Assembly: GCF_001039355.2 (NCBI RefSeq) | Contig: NW_019774714.1 | Location: 309,215 to 373,214 of the forward strand | Length of the DNA: 64,000 nt | DNA from: Lingula anatina | Lineage: Eukaryota; Brachiopoda; Lingulata; Lingulida; Lingulidae | Reading direction: 5' to 3' | In this document: positions 1 to 12,700 of the stretch, piece by piece | How the letters are laid out: every line of letters starts with the position of its first letter | Numbering within the stretch: the first letter of the stretch is position 1 | Program-made: the position numbers and the translations under genes | The notes under the pieces: generated by a model | Told to the model about the DNA's origin: nothing | Seen by the model: the letters and a program-made list of their open reading frames with translations, nothing else | Databases searched by the model: none

Positions 1-3000
1 CAGTCCTCATATTTTTCTAGAAATTAAAAGTCATCATATCTCGGCATCTTACGATGTCACCCTGGTTGACGCCACTCAGGATATTATTGTTCCACAGGTG
101 AACTGTCAGTAAACTATAGATGCCAGTAATTAAGAGAACAATTAAAGAAATGTGCCATTTTAATGAAGGTTTGGTGAGGAAATGACACGGTATGTGCCCA
201 TTAAACAGCAGTTAATATCAGTGCTGTAATGAGACTGTTGGGGAGATCTGATAAGAGGAATTAGTAAAGAGGGTGACAGATAAGGAACATGGCTCAAGTC
301 TGAAGGAAAAAGAGGTTTATGCAAGTGGACAGGGAGCTCCTGGTCAGAAGTTCACGACCTCTGATAAGCATCAATTAAACTGAAGTTCTAGACCCATGGA
401 GATAAGGCAGGGCTTGTATCAGATTCTTATCCTGCAGATCTTGTAAGTGTGGCCCCTCTCCATTAGACGTTAGAGAGAGATACATATTTAATTAACAAGT
501 GTCTTGGTGCACAAGTCTTGGAGTGAATATGCACTGGTTCAAGTTTTGGAAACATTTCTTTGGTCTAATATCTCACTTGTATTGCCTTGTGCTGTATTGT
601 ATATTGGTGGTTAGGTTTTTGTTTTGTTGACTCCTCCCCCCCCCCCCCCACCCCAAACACACACACACACACACATATCCACCCAGCCCCTCCCACCAGT
701 GCACATGCACACATACACATGCACTCATAAATGCATGCACACTTATTTACACACATACCAACCTGCCTTTCTTCTCTCTGAACCCTTTAAACACTTGCTT
801 TTTGATATAGCACCATGTTATGAGCGTATTACTGTGGTAAATATTAATAGTTCATATGACAGTTAACAGGGAAATGGATAACTGTGTATGTGTGCGTGCA
901 TGTGTGTGTATGTGCATGTGCATGCTCGGACATACTCTATAAGGTAAAATGTTAATTATCTGCATTGACAGCTGCTTACCTCTGCCAGATAGTTATATTG
1001 TCCCATTTAAACTGAAAGTTGCCTAAAAATAGCCAACAGATTTCTATGGATTCTTTGCTTGTTCTTGTAAAATAAAACCTGCAGCTCTTCAAAAACATTC
1101 AGCTGTTGATACATACCTATGGCCTCTGTTGTCTAAGTAAGCTCACCCAGCTGTAATGGGACCACAATTATTTTTTTTAACTCTCAAATTAATCAATCAG
1201 GAGAAACAACTGAATCCTAAAAGATAATTGTGATGTTTTTTTAATTAATTTTTTGGACACAGGTAGGGATGGCTTTAAGAAGAAATAGGCTCGCATTGAT
1301 CTTGTTCCGAGATATAAAATTCCTTAGATAAAAAAATATATATGTAGCACCTTGAAATATATTACAGCTTCAACTTTTGGTTTTGGTGTTTATCTTAGTC
1401 ACCCTTCTATCTGTTAAAAGAAATGCAGACAATTGTCAGGTGTTCTGTGCTATGAGACCCACTGAGGTGTGACATGCCTGTGCATTTAACAGACAAAAGT
1501 TGGCAAAATTTAATGATAATCTCTCAGGTGCACTCCTTAAAGCTTTAGATTGTCTTCTCATCCTGAGTACATGTAACTGGAGTTAGGATGCAGTGACGCA
1601 CCTTAGACACAGACAATAGGCGACCAGCAGCCATTATCTGCTGGGGCATTTGTTAAGACGCCATTAGGATAAGATGGTCGTGAGATAATGTTAATCAAGC
1701 TGGAGGGGAGAGGGGACGAAGAAAAGGGAGGGTAACAGTGGCACCCTAATTAAACAACACCAGGGAGAAAGTCCTTGTATTGGCTCTTCAACCTGGAGTG
1801 TGGGAATGTAATCAAGTTTGAGTTAATCAGGTGTACTCTGTAAAAAACATTCACACTAAAATTGGTAATTGAATGAGCTGAAATTAAAATGAGTAATGGT
1901 GGGATGTTGACTCTCCAATCAAATGCTCCCATTCTGCTTTGTTCTCAGCAAGGAGAGGATACAATAGCGCACCTCTCTCGCTTTGATCTAACATCTTTTC
2001 ATGAAAATCACTTCAAGTTATTTTTGGGACCTCTAAATGAATATGAGGGAGTAATTTATCAGGGTTATAATAAAAGAAGGCACTGGTGAGTGAATGGGAA
2101 CTTGTTGTTGACGGAGAAACCAATAGACAAGTTGTGGTGCGTAAAGCTGGCCCAGTGAACCCTTTGTTAGCACAGGTTCTTGTTTTTGGATATGCCTATA
2201 GTCATAATGATGAAATGATTTGAAGACGCTCTGAAAAGGGGGTGTATGAGGCCCCCATTAATTGCAAATTGGAAGCAAACTTAACACCTGTGCTTTGTGT
2301 CTCCATACCGCAGGGGCTGTGATTATTCAGGAAGTAAGTAGAGGGATTTATAACAAGTGTGACAGCCATCTTCTCTTTAAATAGGAGAAATTTCTGAACC
2401 TGGCCAGGGGTATTTGAATAGAAAATAAAGCCAGTTTATTATCAACAAGGATAATATTATCAGTATTTAGGGTGTATATAATGTTGGGAAATGTTGTTTA
2501 TTGAGCGTGTTGAAACAGAAAACACCACCATTGTCTCGTCTCTCTCTATCTCAATTATTACCAGCTATCTCAGGGAAAAGCTAATCGTACCTTGTCAACT
2601 GTAAAACAACTTAAAGTTTGTCATGTCTTGCTTCCATATGCAGGAACAAACCTGTTTGAACTGCCACAGGTTAATTACTGCTGCCAGGTTGTTTTGTTGG
2701 GAAATAAATGAAAATTAGGATGGGTTTGATGTAGAAATGAACCCATTTCTCTAATTATTGTGATTATTGTTCTTTGCAATGACCTATGCCAATTTACCTC
2801 AGTTACTCCAAGTGAAGATTGGATTACACAGAAATTTAAGATGCCATTTATACATATATTGTTCAATTTCGAAGAAAATTTATGACAGATGATTAGGTAT
2901 ATGAAGATATTTTAATCAAGGTGTGGCTACTCTCACTTATCAGTATATGGCTGATGACAATACAAGAAAGACAAAAATTGGTGATAAAAAAGACTAAAAT

Positions 3001-4053
3001 TTGAACTATGTAAAGACTAGTACCCTTCATTTGTGTTTTTTTTATCTTTTATCTTAAATATTGTAACCCACCAGTTTTATGGAGCTTTCCATTAAGTACT
3101 TCAGTGTGCCTCAAAATGTTTTTGCAAAATGTTTTGTAACTAGGAATAAATATCATAAAAGACAAATTCAGTTACATGAGGCTTGCTGTCAGTGAAAAAT
3201 AAAAGAGCAAATTAAAAAAAAAAAATGAATGCAGAAATCAGTTTTAGATGGACTTATAACACAACTTTATTAAAACTTAAATTGTGAGGGGTATTGTGTT
3301 TGTTTATCTTTTTAATGGTGAAACTTTTAGAACAGGATCATTGAAAGTTCTTCTACACAAGTCTTTTTAATTTAAGACATTAAAATAATGTTTTTTTTTC
3401 TTTACATGATTGATAGACAGAATTAACGTACTGTGAAATAAGTTTATTATTTTCTCTTAGTATGAGATGGTATATAAGTACATCCTTAAACCACTAAATG
3501 TGGTGAAGAGTGAAAGGTCTTGAATACTTGGAAAAAATCTCTTTAAATACAATTTACTTTTCTCATAATCAGTATCAACATACATAATGTGAAATAAATT
3601 CCTAATTTTTCTTCAAAATATACTAGAATAATGGGACAATAATCTCAATCATCTCAGTTAGATTGTTTGGAAGTTCTGAGAACCATTCAAAGGTGAATGC
3701 CCTTTCCTCACCTTGTGAATTATTGGTTGTCAACATGTTTTTCAACTTAATCATTTCCTAGTTGTACAGGAGGAGTTTGTTTGAAAATTTGGATGGTAAG
3801 GTGTAATCTGTTCTATTGCATACATTATTTTTCATTTAGCAGAGTTACATGTTTTTAGTGTTACAGCATGCATTTTGCGTGTTCTAATCTGCAAAAGAGA
3901 TCACACTTCTCTGACAGAAGTGAGAAATATCACAATGTTTTTTAATATGCTGATATGCAGTCGCAAGCCTTACCATAAAAAGTTAAATATCGTATTAATA
4001 CTTTTACATATTTATTATTATAGTGTGATAAAGAATGTTCTTTATTTTTCAAG
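1..4053. other. Intron (or 5' flank) of the ZFHX gene, no exon recognised
   Basis: I see no convincing coding exon here. The stretch is AT-rich with a poly-C/(CA)n microsatellite at about 636-674. Parts of it (roughly 160-480 and 1560-2340) are less AT-biased and rich in TAAT/ATTA homeodomain-type cores, as expected of regulatory DNA in a developmental gene, but nothing definite can be assigned. Because the first exon I can place (4054) enters with an open phase-1 codon, transcription must start upstream, so this is most probably an intron. Confidence 0.5.
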
Positions 4054-6734
4054 ATGGAGACCAGGTTGCTGACGATATGGACATTAGTCAAGATGGAGAG
4101 GTGGTGAGAGAAGACACAGACAGCACACTAGAGTCCACAAATGGTAGGATAGCATTTCTCATAGAAAAGAAACCTTATATTTTGACGTCTGTACTCATTA
4201 GAGCTAAAATAATATGGAATCAACATAACGCCGAAAGAGAAGAGATTCTAAAAGTGGGGAAACCACTATTATGATGGTGATATTAGAAGCTTAAATGACA
4301 AAGTACATATGACATGATGTTAGACAATTATGTGTACAATAACAAATACAATTGGATACAAAAATACAGATGTACACTCATGGCTTGTATAGTATTTGGG
4401 ATGATCAACTGGATTGGAGTCAAATATTCTTCCTGAGTACTAATATGAGATAAAAATTATTATATATGATTTAAGGATAGCGTTAGCAAACTTCTGCTGA
4501 AAAATAAAACTTTTAAATTTGATTGTTGATGCCATCATTGACATGAATTCCTTTTTGCCTATTTTCATACATGTATATAATTCTTTATTAACTCAAAACA
4601 TATTATACAAATGGGTAACAACTTAAAAATATTTTGTATGAACTTTAATTCTTCTTTGGCTCTTTTGATAACAAGATCCATGCTAATTTTTTATTTATTT
4701 ATTAATTAATTTATTTATTTATTTAAAAGCAGAAATGTGGATTTAATAAATGTATTTGAGTTTTGTGCCCATTATCAATCACACAACTGGTCTTATTTCT
4801 TACTTTGATATATACCGTTAAAGCAACCAAAAGATCTTTTTGATTGGTTTGTCTTACACCCCATTTCCATAGATTTTTAGATCGATCTATCCCTGTGGGG
4901 AGTCTCACTAGATTACTGTCAGCTTGGCCGGCTTAAGCGTCTGACCCGCCTACTAAAAGCTGTAAAGGGGTAATTAACTATGGTGCGCGCTCGTCTGACT
5001 GCAATTTAGCGTGAACCCCCAGGGAGTTAGGTCGATCTAAATTTTAATCCCTGGATCGATCTAAATCTCTGGAAATACACCCTTACTCTATATTCGAAAA
5101 CAATCCTTTGTTTATATATGATTGACTGATTCAGATATGTTAAGTTTAACTTTGAAAATTTAAATGACTATTAGTTGCTTTTGGATTATATCATTATCAT
5201 ACACTGTATGAAAACATTCACTTTGTCAAACTGACAAAAACAAAATTTCCTGGGGTTCAAATATATTTTGATTGGACAAGAGTTGCAACAAATTAGTTTT
5301 GGAGTAAACTAAAACTTAGATGTTAAGGAATGAATTCTACATTCATATCAGTAAGTTTTGTTGCTTAATCCCATTAAAGATGGCAGTCATGTAGCAAACA
5401 TTTTTAATTCTTAATTCATCAGCCTGAAAGTTAAGTTATGAGTACTTTTGAATGCGTGTCACAACCCACATAAACAGACTGAGACCCTCTGCTATGTCAC
5501 TTATTTTGCCCATCTCTTTCCTTTGAAGATGGCCCTAATTAAACCAATTTAATTTCAAGTGTTGAAAATAGAATGAAAGACACATTTATAATTTCCTTTC
5601 ATTAATCACAAAAGGAGTTTGGGAACTCTTTACGTGAGAAAACAAGGAATATTTGTACGTGCTGATGGCTACAGATCATTTGTCATCTCATCCTCAATCT
5701 TATGCTTTAAAAGGAGCAATAAAAAGAAAAAAAAAGATAATTAAATTTATAAACCAGTCATTTATTAATCATTAATTTCAGTCTGCCCTGACTTATACTC
5801 AGAGTATGTCTGACTTTGTCTGACTATATTAGTGTTCTTTGTAATATATACCAAAGTCACAGCAGGAATCAGGGTCAGCACTGAGAGTTATATTCTAAGG
5901 AGTTGATTAATTTTACTTGTAATCTCGGACTAATTACAAAATCTATAACACTAGGGCAGGGTGATTTGATTAAGATGAGAAAACTATGAGACAGCGGCAA
6001 CCTTGGCTTCACACCTGAGAAAATAAATCTGATGTCTTTGCACTTTGTTTTTAGATTGTGCAGCCCAGCGTTATGGCGGGCGCATTGTGACTGATGAATG
6101 GCTGCAGTGTGCAGGGAAACAAACCATAATATTCTCAGTGTAGTCATTTCACTGAAAGCTGCAGATCAGTGGAGATGGTATGTGTGCCATTGTTCCAGCC
6201 TCTTACAGCAGAACAATGGGGAGGCACACCATTTCAATGGCGCTGAAATTTGATGTCGATTTCTCATTACGTTAATCACAGACCCTTTCTAATTTAGCAC
6301 ACAGGAAAATGATCAGACTCGAGATTTTGAAGATTAATCAGTGCGTTCCTCTCCTCACCGCAGGAATGGCCGCCTACAAGTCAGAATGCTTGCTACCCAT
6401 TGTGCCGGCAAGGGTTGTGAGCCTTATTAAGCACCAGAGCATCGTTAGTAATTAAGGAAAACATTGATTTTCGTAATTATCTTGAACCGCCCCAGATGGT
6501 TCTCATCAGCCAGGCCATGTAGCGGGATTTTTTCAAGTATTTTTCAAGCCTGGTGGTTTAGACTCTCATCAAGTACTCTTAGTTAGATTAGGATATCCTG
6601 GGATGTTATTACTGCAGGGCACAGTCATAAGAAAGCTTGGGGCCCAGCACTGTATCCTGGCAAACTACACTTTACCACGGCAACACCAATAAAATACATA
6701 TCTCAATTTAAATGGCTGCAGACCTCAGTTACAT

Positions 6735-6771
<37 letters not shown>

Positions 6772-9700
6772 TTCTCACTCACTCTCTCTTTCTCTCCTTT
6801 CTCCAATTCCTGTGCATCATGACTTAATGGGCACTGATATTTAAATGGGTTTCTATTATGTATTGATTTTTTGATGTTAATAACTCACGCAGTTAGGGCG
6901 GTCAGGTCATACTCGGCAGACAGAGACACTTGAAACTGATAATCAGGGCAGATCTTAAGCTGTGCTATGTTAAGAAGGCAGTCAGAGATGAAAATGTAGT
7001 GTTGCTGCTGTGTAAGGGATTGCAGCAGCCATGTTTGATAATCCATATTTAATGTGTTTGCCTTTGACTTGCGTTTGTTTGTTTGTTTGTTTGTTTGTTT
7101 GTTTGTTTGTTTGTTTGTTTGTTTGTTTAGATAGTGTTTGATCTCTCACTCTCAAACACACACATACACACACATTAATGAAAAACTTCATATGAAGAGA
7201 AAAATAAGAACTTATCTCTCAGTAATAAAAATGACAGTCTAAACATAATGGCTTATGCTTTTACTTTCTTCTTTCATATATTGGAAGAAAAGCATTTTAT
7301 ATTTATATGAATAAGAAATAAATGCTGTTAGAAATGATGGTGATGATATTAACAATGGCTCTCTTTTTGTTCTCTCCAGGTGCTACAGGGAACTCTCTAG
7401 ACCATCACCAGATGTGTCCATTCTGTAACTACACGTGCAGTAGCGAGGTGCGCATGCACACACATGTTCTACAGCAACATAACAACCAGCAGCAGCAGCA
7501 ACAACAACATCAGCAAGCGGCACCGTCTCAGTCCAGCCAGAGCCAGCCGTGTCCACTGTGCCAGGAGGCGTGTATGGACACTCTGGCCATGGAGGGTCAC
7601 CTGATGAAGGTTCACAATGTCAGCAAGGAGGGCATGCAGAGAATACTGTCCATGGTGGATGCGGTTCCGGCCTCTAAACCTGACCATACAGTGGCGCCCT
7701 CTGAAGAGAGTAAGAGAGGAGATGATCCACAGCAGACGGCGGATGAACTGCAGGCTGACAACGGTGAGGAGAGCATGAAAGTCTATATCGTTGAAAACAA
7801 AATTCATGGTTCTTTTAAGGAATATGTAAATAAAAAAACATTTTTGGGACTTTAATAAGTATTAAAGTGGTAGCCTTTTTTCTTTTGCTGATTGTATTTA
7901 TAAAGTAAAATGTTTGGTTCTTTTTGTTAATAAAGTTTTTAAAATATTTTTCAAGCAACTTACAAGCCTTCATGTAAGACAATGTTTTGCATTGAAGAAA
8001 AAAATCTTAAAGATGTGTTCTATTTCTTGTTAACAATTTTTTGTCCTCTTTATCTTCATTTTGATCTCAAATAATTAAGAACAGTCTAGGAAAAAAATCA
8101 GAAGCGGTCTGTTTTGTGTGAAAAATGTTTCTCACCTTATCTTCAAATAACTAAGTAATTTTTAGTGGTGATAGTTAGTCCTAATTAGGCAATTTGAACT
8201 AGGAAGTAATTAGCAGCTTGTTTGAAGCTGCTTGATATGCAGTGGCAGTTGCAAGTAATTGTTCATTTGCAAATAGAAGTTAGTTGAAAAATATTTCTTC
8301 AGTGGAGATGTTGAAGGTAAATACCTCAAACTGTATACTAAATGTCAGCACACACACACACAAACACACACGCACACTAGATCCTAGAAATAGTATAGGA
8401 GTATAGGACTATGATCTCAACTGAATGCATCTACACTGAAGAAGTAATGTGATTTATGTTCATGTTTTGTTACTTAATTGACGATTTGCACAACTGACAA
8501 TCCATGAACTCCATACATACCTATAATGTGCATGTGTATGTATGGAGTGCAAGGATAGGTCTATTCTAGGTCTGAGGGAAAAAGAGATTTCTCATCTTTC
8601 AGCCATGTTTGTAGCAGTTAAAGACAAATTGACATTTTCAGACCAAAGAGAAAATGACATGATGGAATTTCATATTGTGTATTTTCTAGGTGCATCCCCA
8701 GACTTCATAAACCTGGAGCAACACCCCTTGAATGATGAATACCGCTGCCAGACATGCACCAAGACATTCCAGAACATCGACCTCCTGTACGCACACCAAA
8801 ACGAGCTGGGTCACCTAGAGCTGAAGCAGACACCACGCGGACCCGGGTACCTTTGCTGGAAGAAAGGCTGTAACCAGTACTTCAAGACGGCCCAGTCCCT
8901 TCAGGTTCACTTCAGAGAAATTCACGCCAAACGACAGCAGGCCGCCATATCTGAACGCCACGTCTATAAGTTTCGCTGCAGTCAGTGTAGCTTGGCGTTC
9001 AAAACCATGGAGAAGCTACAGCAGCACCAGCAGTACCACATGATCCGTGCTGCCACCAAATGCATAATATGTAACCGCAGCTTCCGTACTGTAGCCTCTA
9101 TGCAGCAGCACATGGAGGCTGCTCACTTCGAGACCATGTCAGAGGCCGAGATAGCCGATTACCAGTCACGAATGGCTGCCAACCCACTGGTCATCCTGAC
9201 CCAGCAACAACAGTCACTACAGCAACTGTCTAACAATCACCAAGATGACGAGGACAAAGATGATGTTCCTGGTGATCATTTGGCTATAGATAACTCAGAT
9301 GGAGCAAACATGGGAGAATCAGACATGACCAAATCTCCTTCTGTGGATGAGAATTCTTTGAGTCGAGGGGAAGATATGTTGGATGTGAACGACAACTCCA
9401 ATGAGGCATCAAATGACTCGACCCAGTCAGACTTCGAGTACATCAACACTCAGGCATTTGCTGAGAACAGCTACAATGACCCCACCAAGAAATACAAGTG
9501 TCATCGCTGTAAGGTTGGATTCTCCAAGCAGAGTTTCCTCAGTGCGCACAACAAAACCTTACTCCATCGCCGCGGTGACAAGCTGAGTTACCCCATGGAG
9601 AAATACCTGGACCCCAACAGACCATTCAAGTGTGAGACCTGTAAGGAGTCATTTACACAGAAAAACATACTTCTGGTTCACTACAACTCGGTGTCGCACC

Positions 9701-12700
9701 TCCATAAGCTAAAGCAGCAACAACAGCATTTTGAAGGAACACAGGGTAACAGCTCCTCAGCCACCAGCCCCCTCACCCCTAGCAGTTCAAGCCCTCCTGG
9801 GACATCTACTGGGGTCTCTCTGGGCACCTCCATCGTAGGGAGCTCACACCCTACAACTTCTGCCCTGGCTGCAGCGCCCTCTTCAGGGTTGACAGCACCA
9901 ACATCATCCACATCTCCCATGCCCAGCAGCCCTGCCCTATCAGGCAATCAGACAGAGGATAAGAAGCCATACAAGTGTAACATATGTAAGGTTGCCTACA
10001 GCCAGAGCTCCACTCTTGATATCCACATCCGCTCAGTGTTACATCAGACCAGGGCTTCCAAGCTGCAGGAGCTGGCCATGACAGGCCAGGTGGACCTCTC
10101 ACAGCCTCTGTTTGAGCAGCCAGACCAGCAGTCCAAAACCCAGCAGCACCATAAGAAAGTGCTGGCGGAGATGCTGCAACAGAAGGCGCAAGCTGCTCAA
10201 TCCCCAGCCGCGTCATCGGCCACCTCCTCCTCCTCCATTGTTGCTCAGCCTCCAGTATTAACACAGGGTATGTCCAGCACCTTAGGTGAATCGAGCTCAC
10301 AGATACACCGGAATAGAATTTCTCAGCCCGAGAGCATGCAACATGACCTGCATCCCCCCAGCACCCCAAAAGTACCCAAAATGTCTGCAATCTCGGAGCA
10401 GGGGGAGAGAGCCATCACCAGCAGTGAGGCTGCCGGACACCCTCCCATGCATGTGTGCACAAAGTGCAACTCCATCTTTAACTCCCATGAGGTTCTGGTC
10501 CAGCACCAGCAGATGTATTGCTACTTCCAGCCACCTCTCACCAGAGGGATACGCATACAAGCACAGCGCAGTCTCCTGGAGAACTTTGGCTTTGACTGCG
10601 TCATGCAGTTTAATGAGTACAACCAGAAGAGGAAAGTCGTTGAGAAGAAGGAAGAGAGCGAACAGGAAGCTGACAAAGAGAAGGAGGACGAGGAGAGGAA
10701 GGAAAAGGTGGACAGCAAAAGCGGAGTTAAAGAAGTGAAGATGGACCTGCCAGAGATCAACAAGTGCGAATGTTTGACATGCGGGAAGCAGTTCTCCAGT
10801 CTGTGGGTGCTCAAGGCGCATCAGGAGGAGATCCACAAGGAGCTGGTGCCAACAAATTATGTGGAACGTATCGGAGATGACTTCAGAGAGGACTATGAGA
10901 AAAAATGCCAGACTGCTCTGCAGGATGACGTATTTGTGGCCACTTCAGCTAGCCCCAGCACTAGCCAGGCAGAAGCAGTGTTGCAGTCCCAAGCCCAGAA
11001 CATGGCTCCCCTGACCCCCTCGGCCCTGGACATGGCCCACCTAGCACAGATGCCCATGTTTGGCATGTTGCCCTTTGGCCCCCTTGGAATGCCCATGATG
11101 ATGAACATGATGCCACCCCTGGGTCTTCACATGATGCCTGGGATGGACGGGTTCACTCCCCCAGGGTTCCTCCCAATGCTGGACCCCAACTTAATGGCTG
11201 CACAGAAACAGCAGCACCAGCAGCAGCAGCAACAACAACAGCAGCAGCAGCAACAACAGCTAGCTGCTCAGCAACAGAAGAGAGCACGCACACGCATCAA
11301 CGACGAACAGCTGAAGATCTTACGAGCTCATTTTGACATCAATAACTCCCCCAGCGAGGAGCAAATAATTGCCATGTCAGAGCAGAGCGGACTGCCACAG
11401 AAAGTCATAAAACACTGGTTCAGGAACACACTGTTTAAAGAGAGGCAGAGGAACAAGGACTCTCCATACAACTTCAGTGTACCACCCCAGACCACTCTGA
11501 ACCTAGCAGAGTATGAAAAGACGGGCAACCTCAGCCCCAAGTCCTCTGAGAATGATGACCGAGATAAACACGATACTCTGATATCCAATGATGAGTCTGA
11601 TGATGATGGCATGTCCAGTATTGCAGATGACCCTTGTCCTTCCACCCCTACAACCCCAGGGCCCTCGTCATTGGGTCATAACAGGATGTCAATCAGTGCC
11701 GCATTTGGACTGCCCCCTATGTCAAGAGAGGACCATTCCACACCATTCAGTAAGTCTTCACACTATATGATGAGCAGCACTCCTACACAGAACCATGACC
11801 AGCGTGCACGCGTTACCACACCCTCTGATGATTATTCAGATGACACCAATCATAGTCTAAGTGGATCTGGAAAACGTGCTAATCGCACACGATTTACTGA
11901 CTACCAGCTGAAGGTTTTACAAGATAGTTTTGAGCAGAATGCCTACCCTAAAGATGATGAATTGGAGCACCTCTCCAAGGTGTTAAACCTCAGCCCCAGG
12001 GTCATTGTGGTGTGGTTTCAGAATGCGAGACAGAAAGCCAGGAAAAATTATGAAAATCAGCCACAAGTTGAGATTGAAGATACCGACGGAAATCGTTACC
12101 AGCGCACGCCTGGGCTTAATTACCAGTGTAAGAAATGCCTGACTGTGTTCCAGCGTTATTATGAGCTCATTAAGCACCAGAAGAAGTACTGCTATAAGGA
12201 TGAGGATATTTCATTAGCACAGGCATTTGGCATAGCAGATGAGGACACAAACTCAACTGGCAGTTCCAATCAGAGTGAGGCAGAACAGGGAGACCACAGT
12301 GACAGCAAAATTAGAGAACGAAGGCAGTCTGCGTCATCTGGGAAAGAAGAGGCCAACTTCAGTTGTGAAAAGTGTAATTTGTCATTCACACGCTTTGATT
12401 TGTGGAGAGAACATCAGAATGTTCATTTAATGAATCCTAACTTGTTTCCAGCATATCCACCAGACAGTGCATTTGCTATGCTACAGACTGTGGCCAGCCA
12501 GCACCGGGAAGACAAGATGGGCAACAAACGCAAGGCCTCTGAGGTCTCCATGGATGAAGATGATGAGAGGGATGATGGACAGCCCAGAGACAAGCGCCTC
12601 CGCACCACCATCCTCCCAGAGCAGTTGGACTATCTGTATCAGAAATACCAACTGGACTGTAACCCCAGTAGAAAACAGCTGGAGAACATCGCAGCCGAAG

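Larger units (their letters stand above)
4144..7379 (+). other. ZFHX intron with possible regulatory DNA
   Basis: Contains a GATCGATCTA-type foldback element (4879-5067), a (CT)n run (6739-6769) and a (GTTT)n run (about 7072-7128). The segment about 5850-6700 differs from its surroundings: more balanced base composition, little low-complexity sequence and repeated TAAT/ATTA cores. It is a candidate conserved enhancer, but this is inference only. No open coding exon was found. Confidence 0.4.

Noticed and set aside
565-866. Open frames on both strands over the CA/C-rich tract
   Set aside because: They are generated by the (CA)n/poly-C microsatellite and encode only low-complexity Thr/His/Cys or Val/Cys repeats.
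9681-10836. Minus-strand frames opposite the ZFHX giant exon
   Set aside because: They are shadows of a strongly coding plus-strand frame with recognisable fingers; no independent domain.
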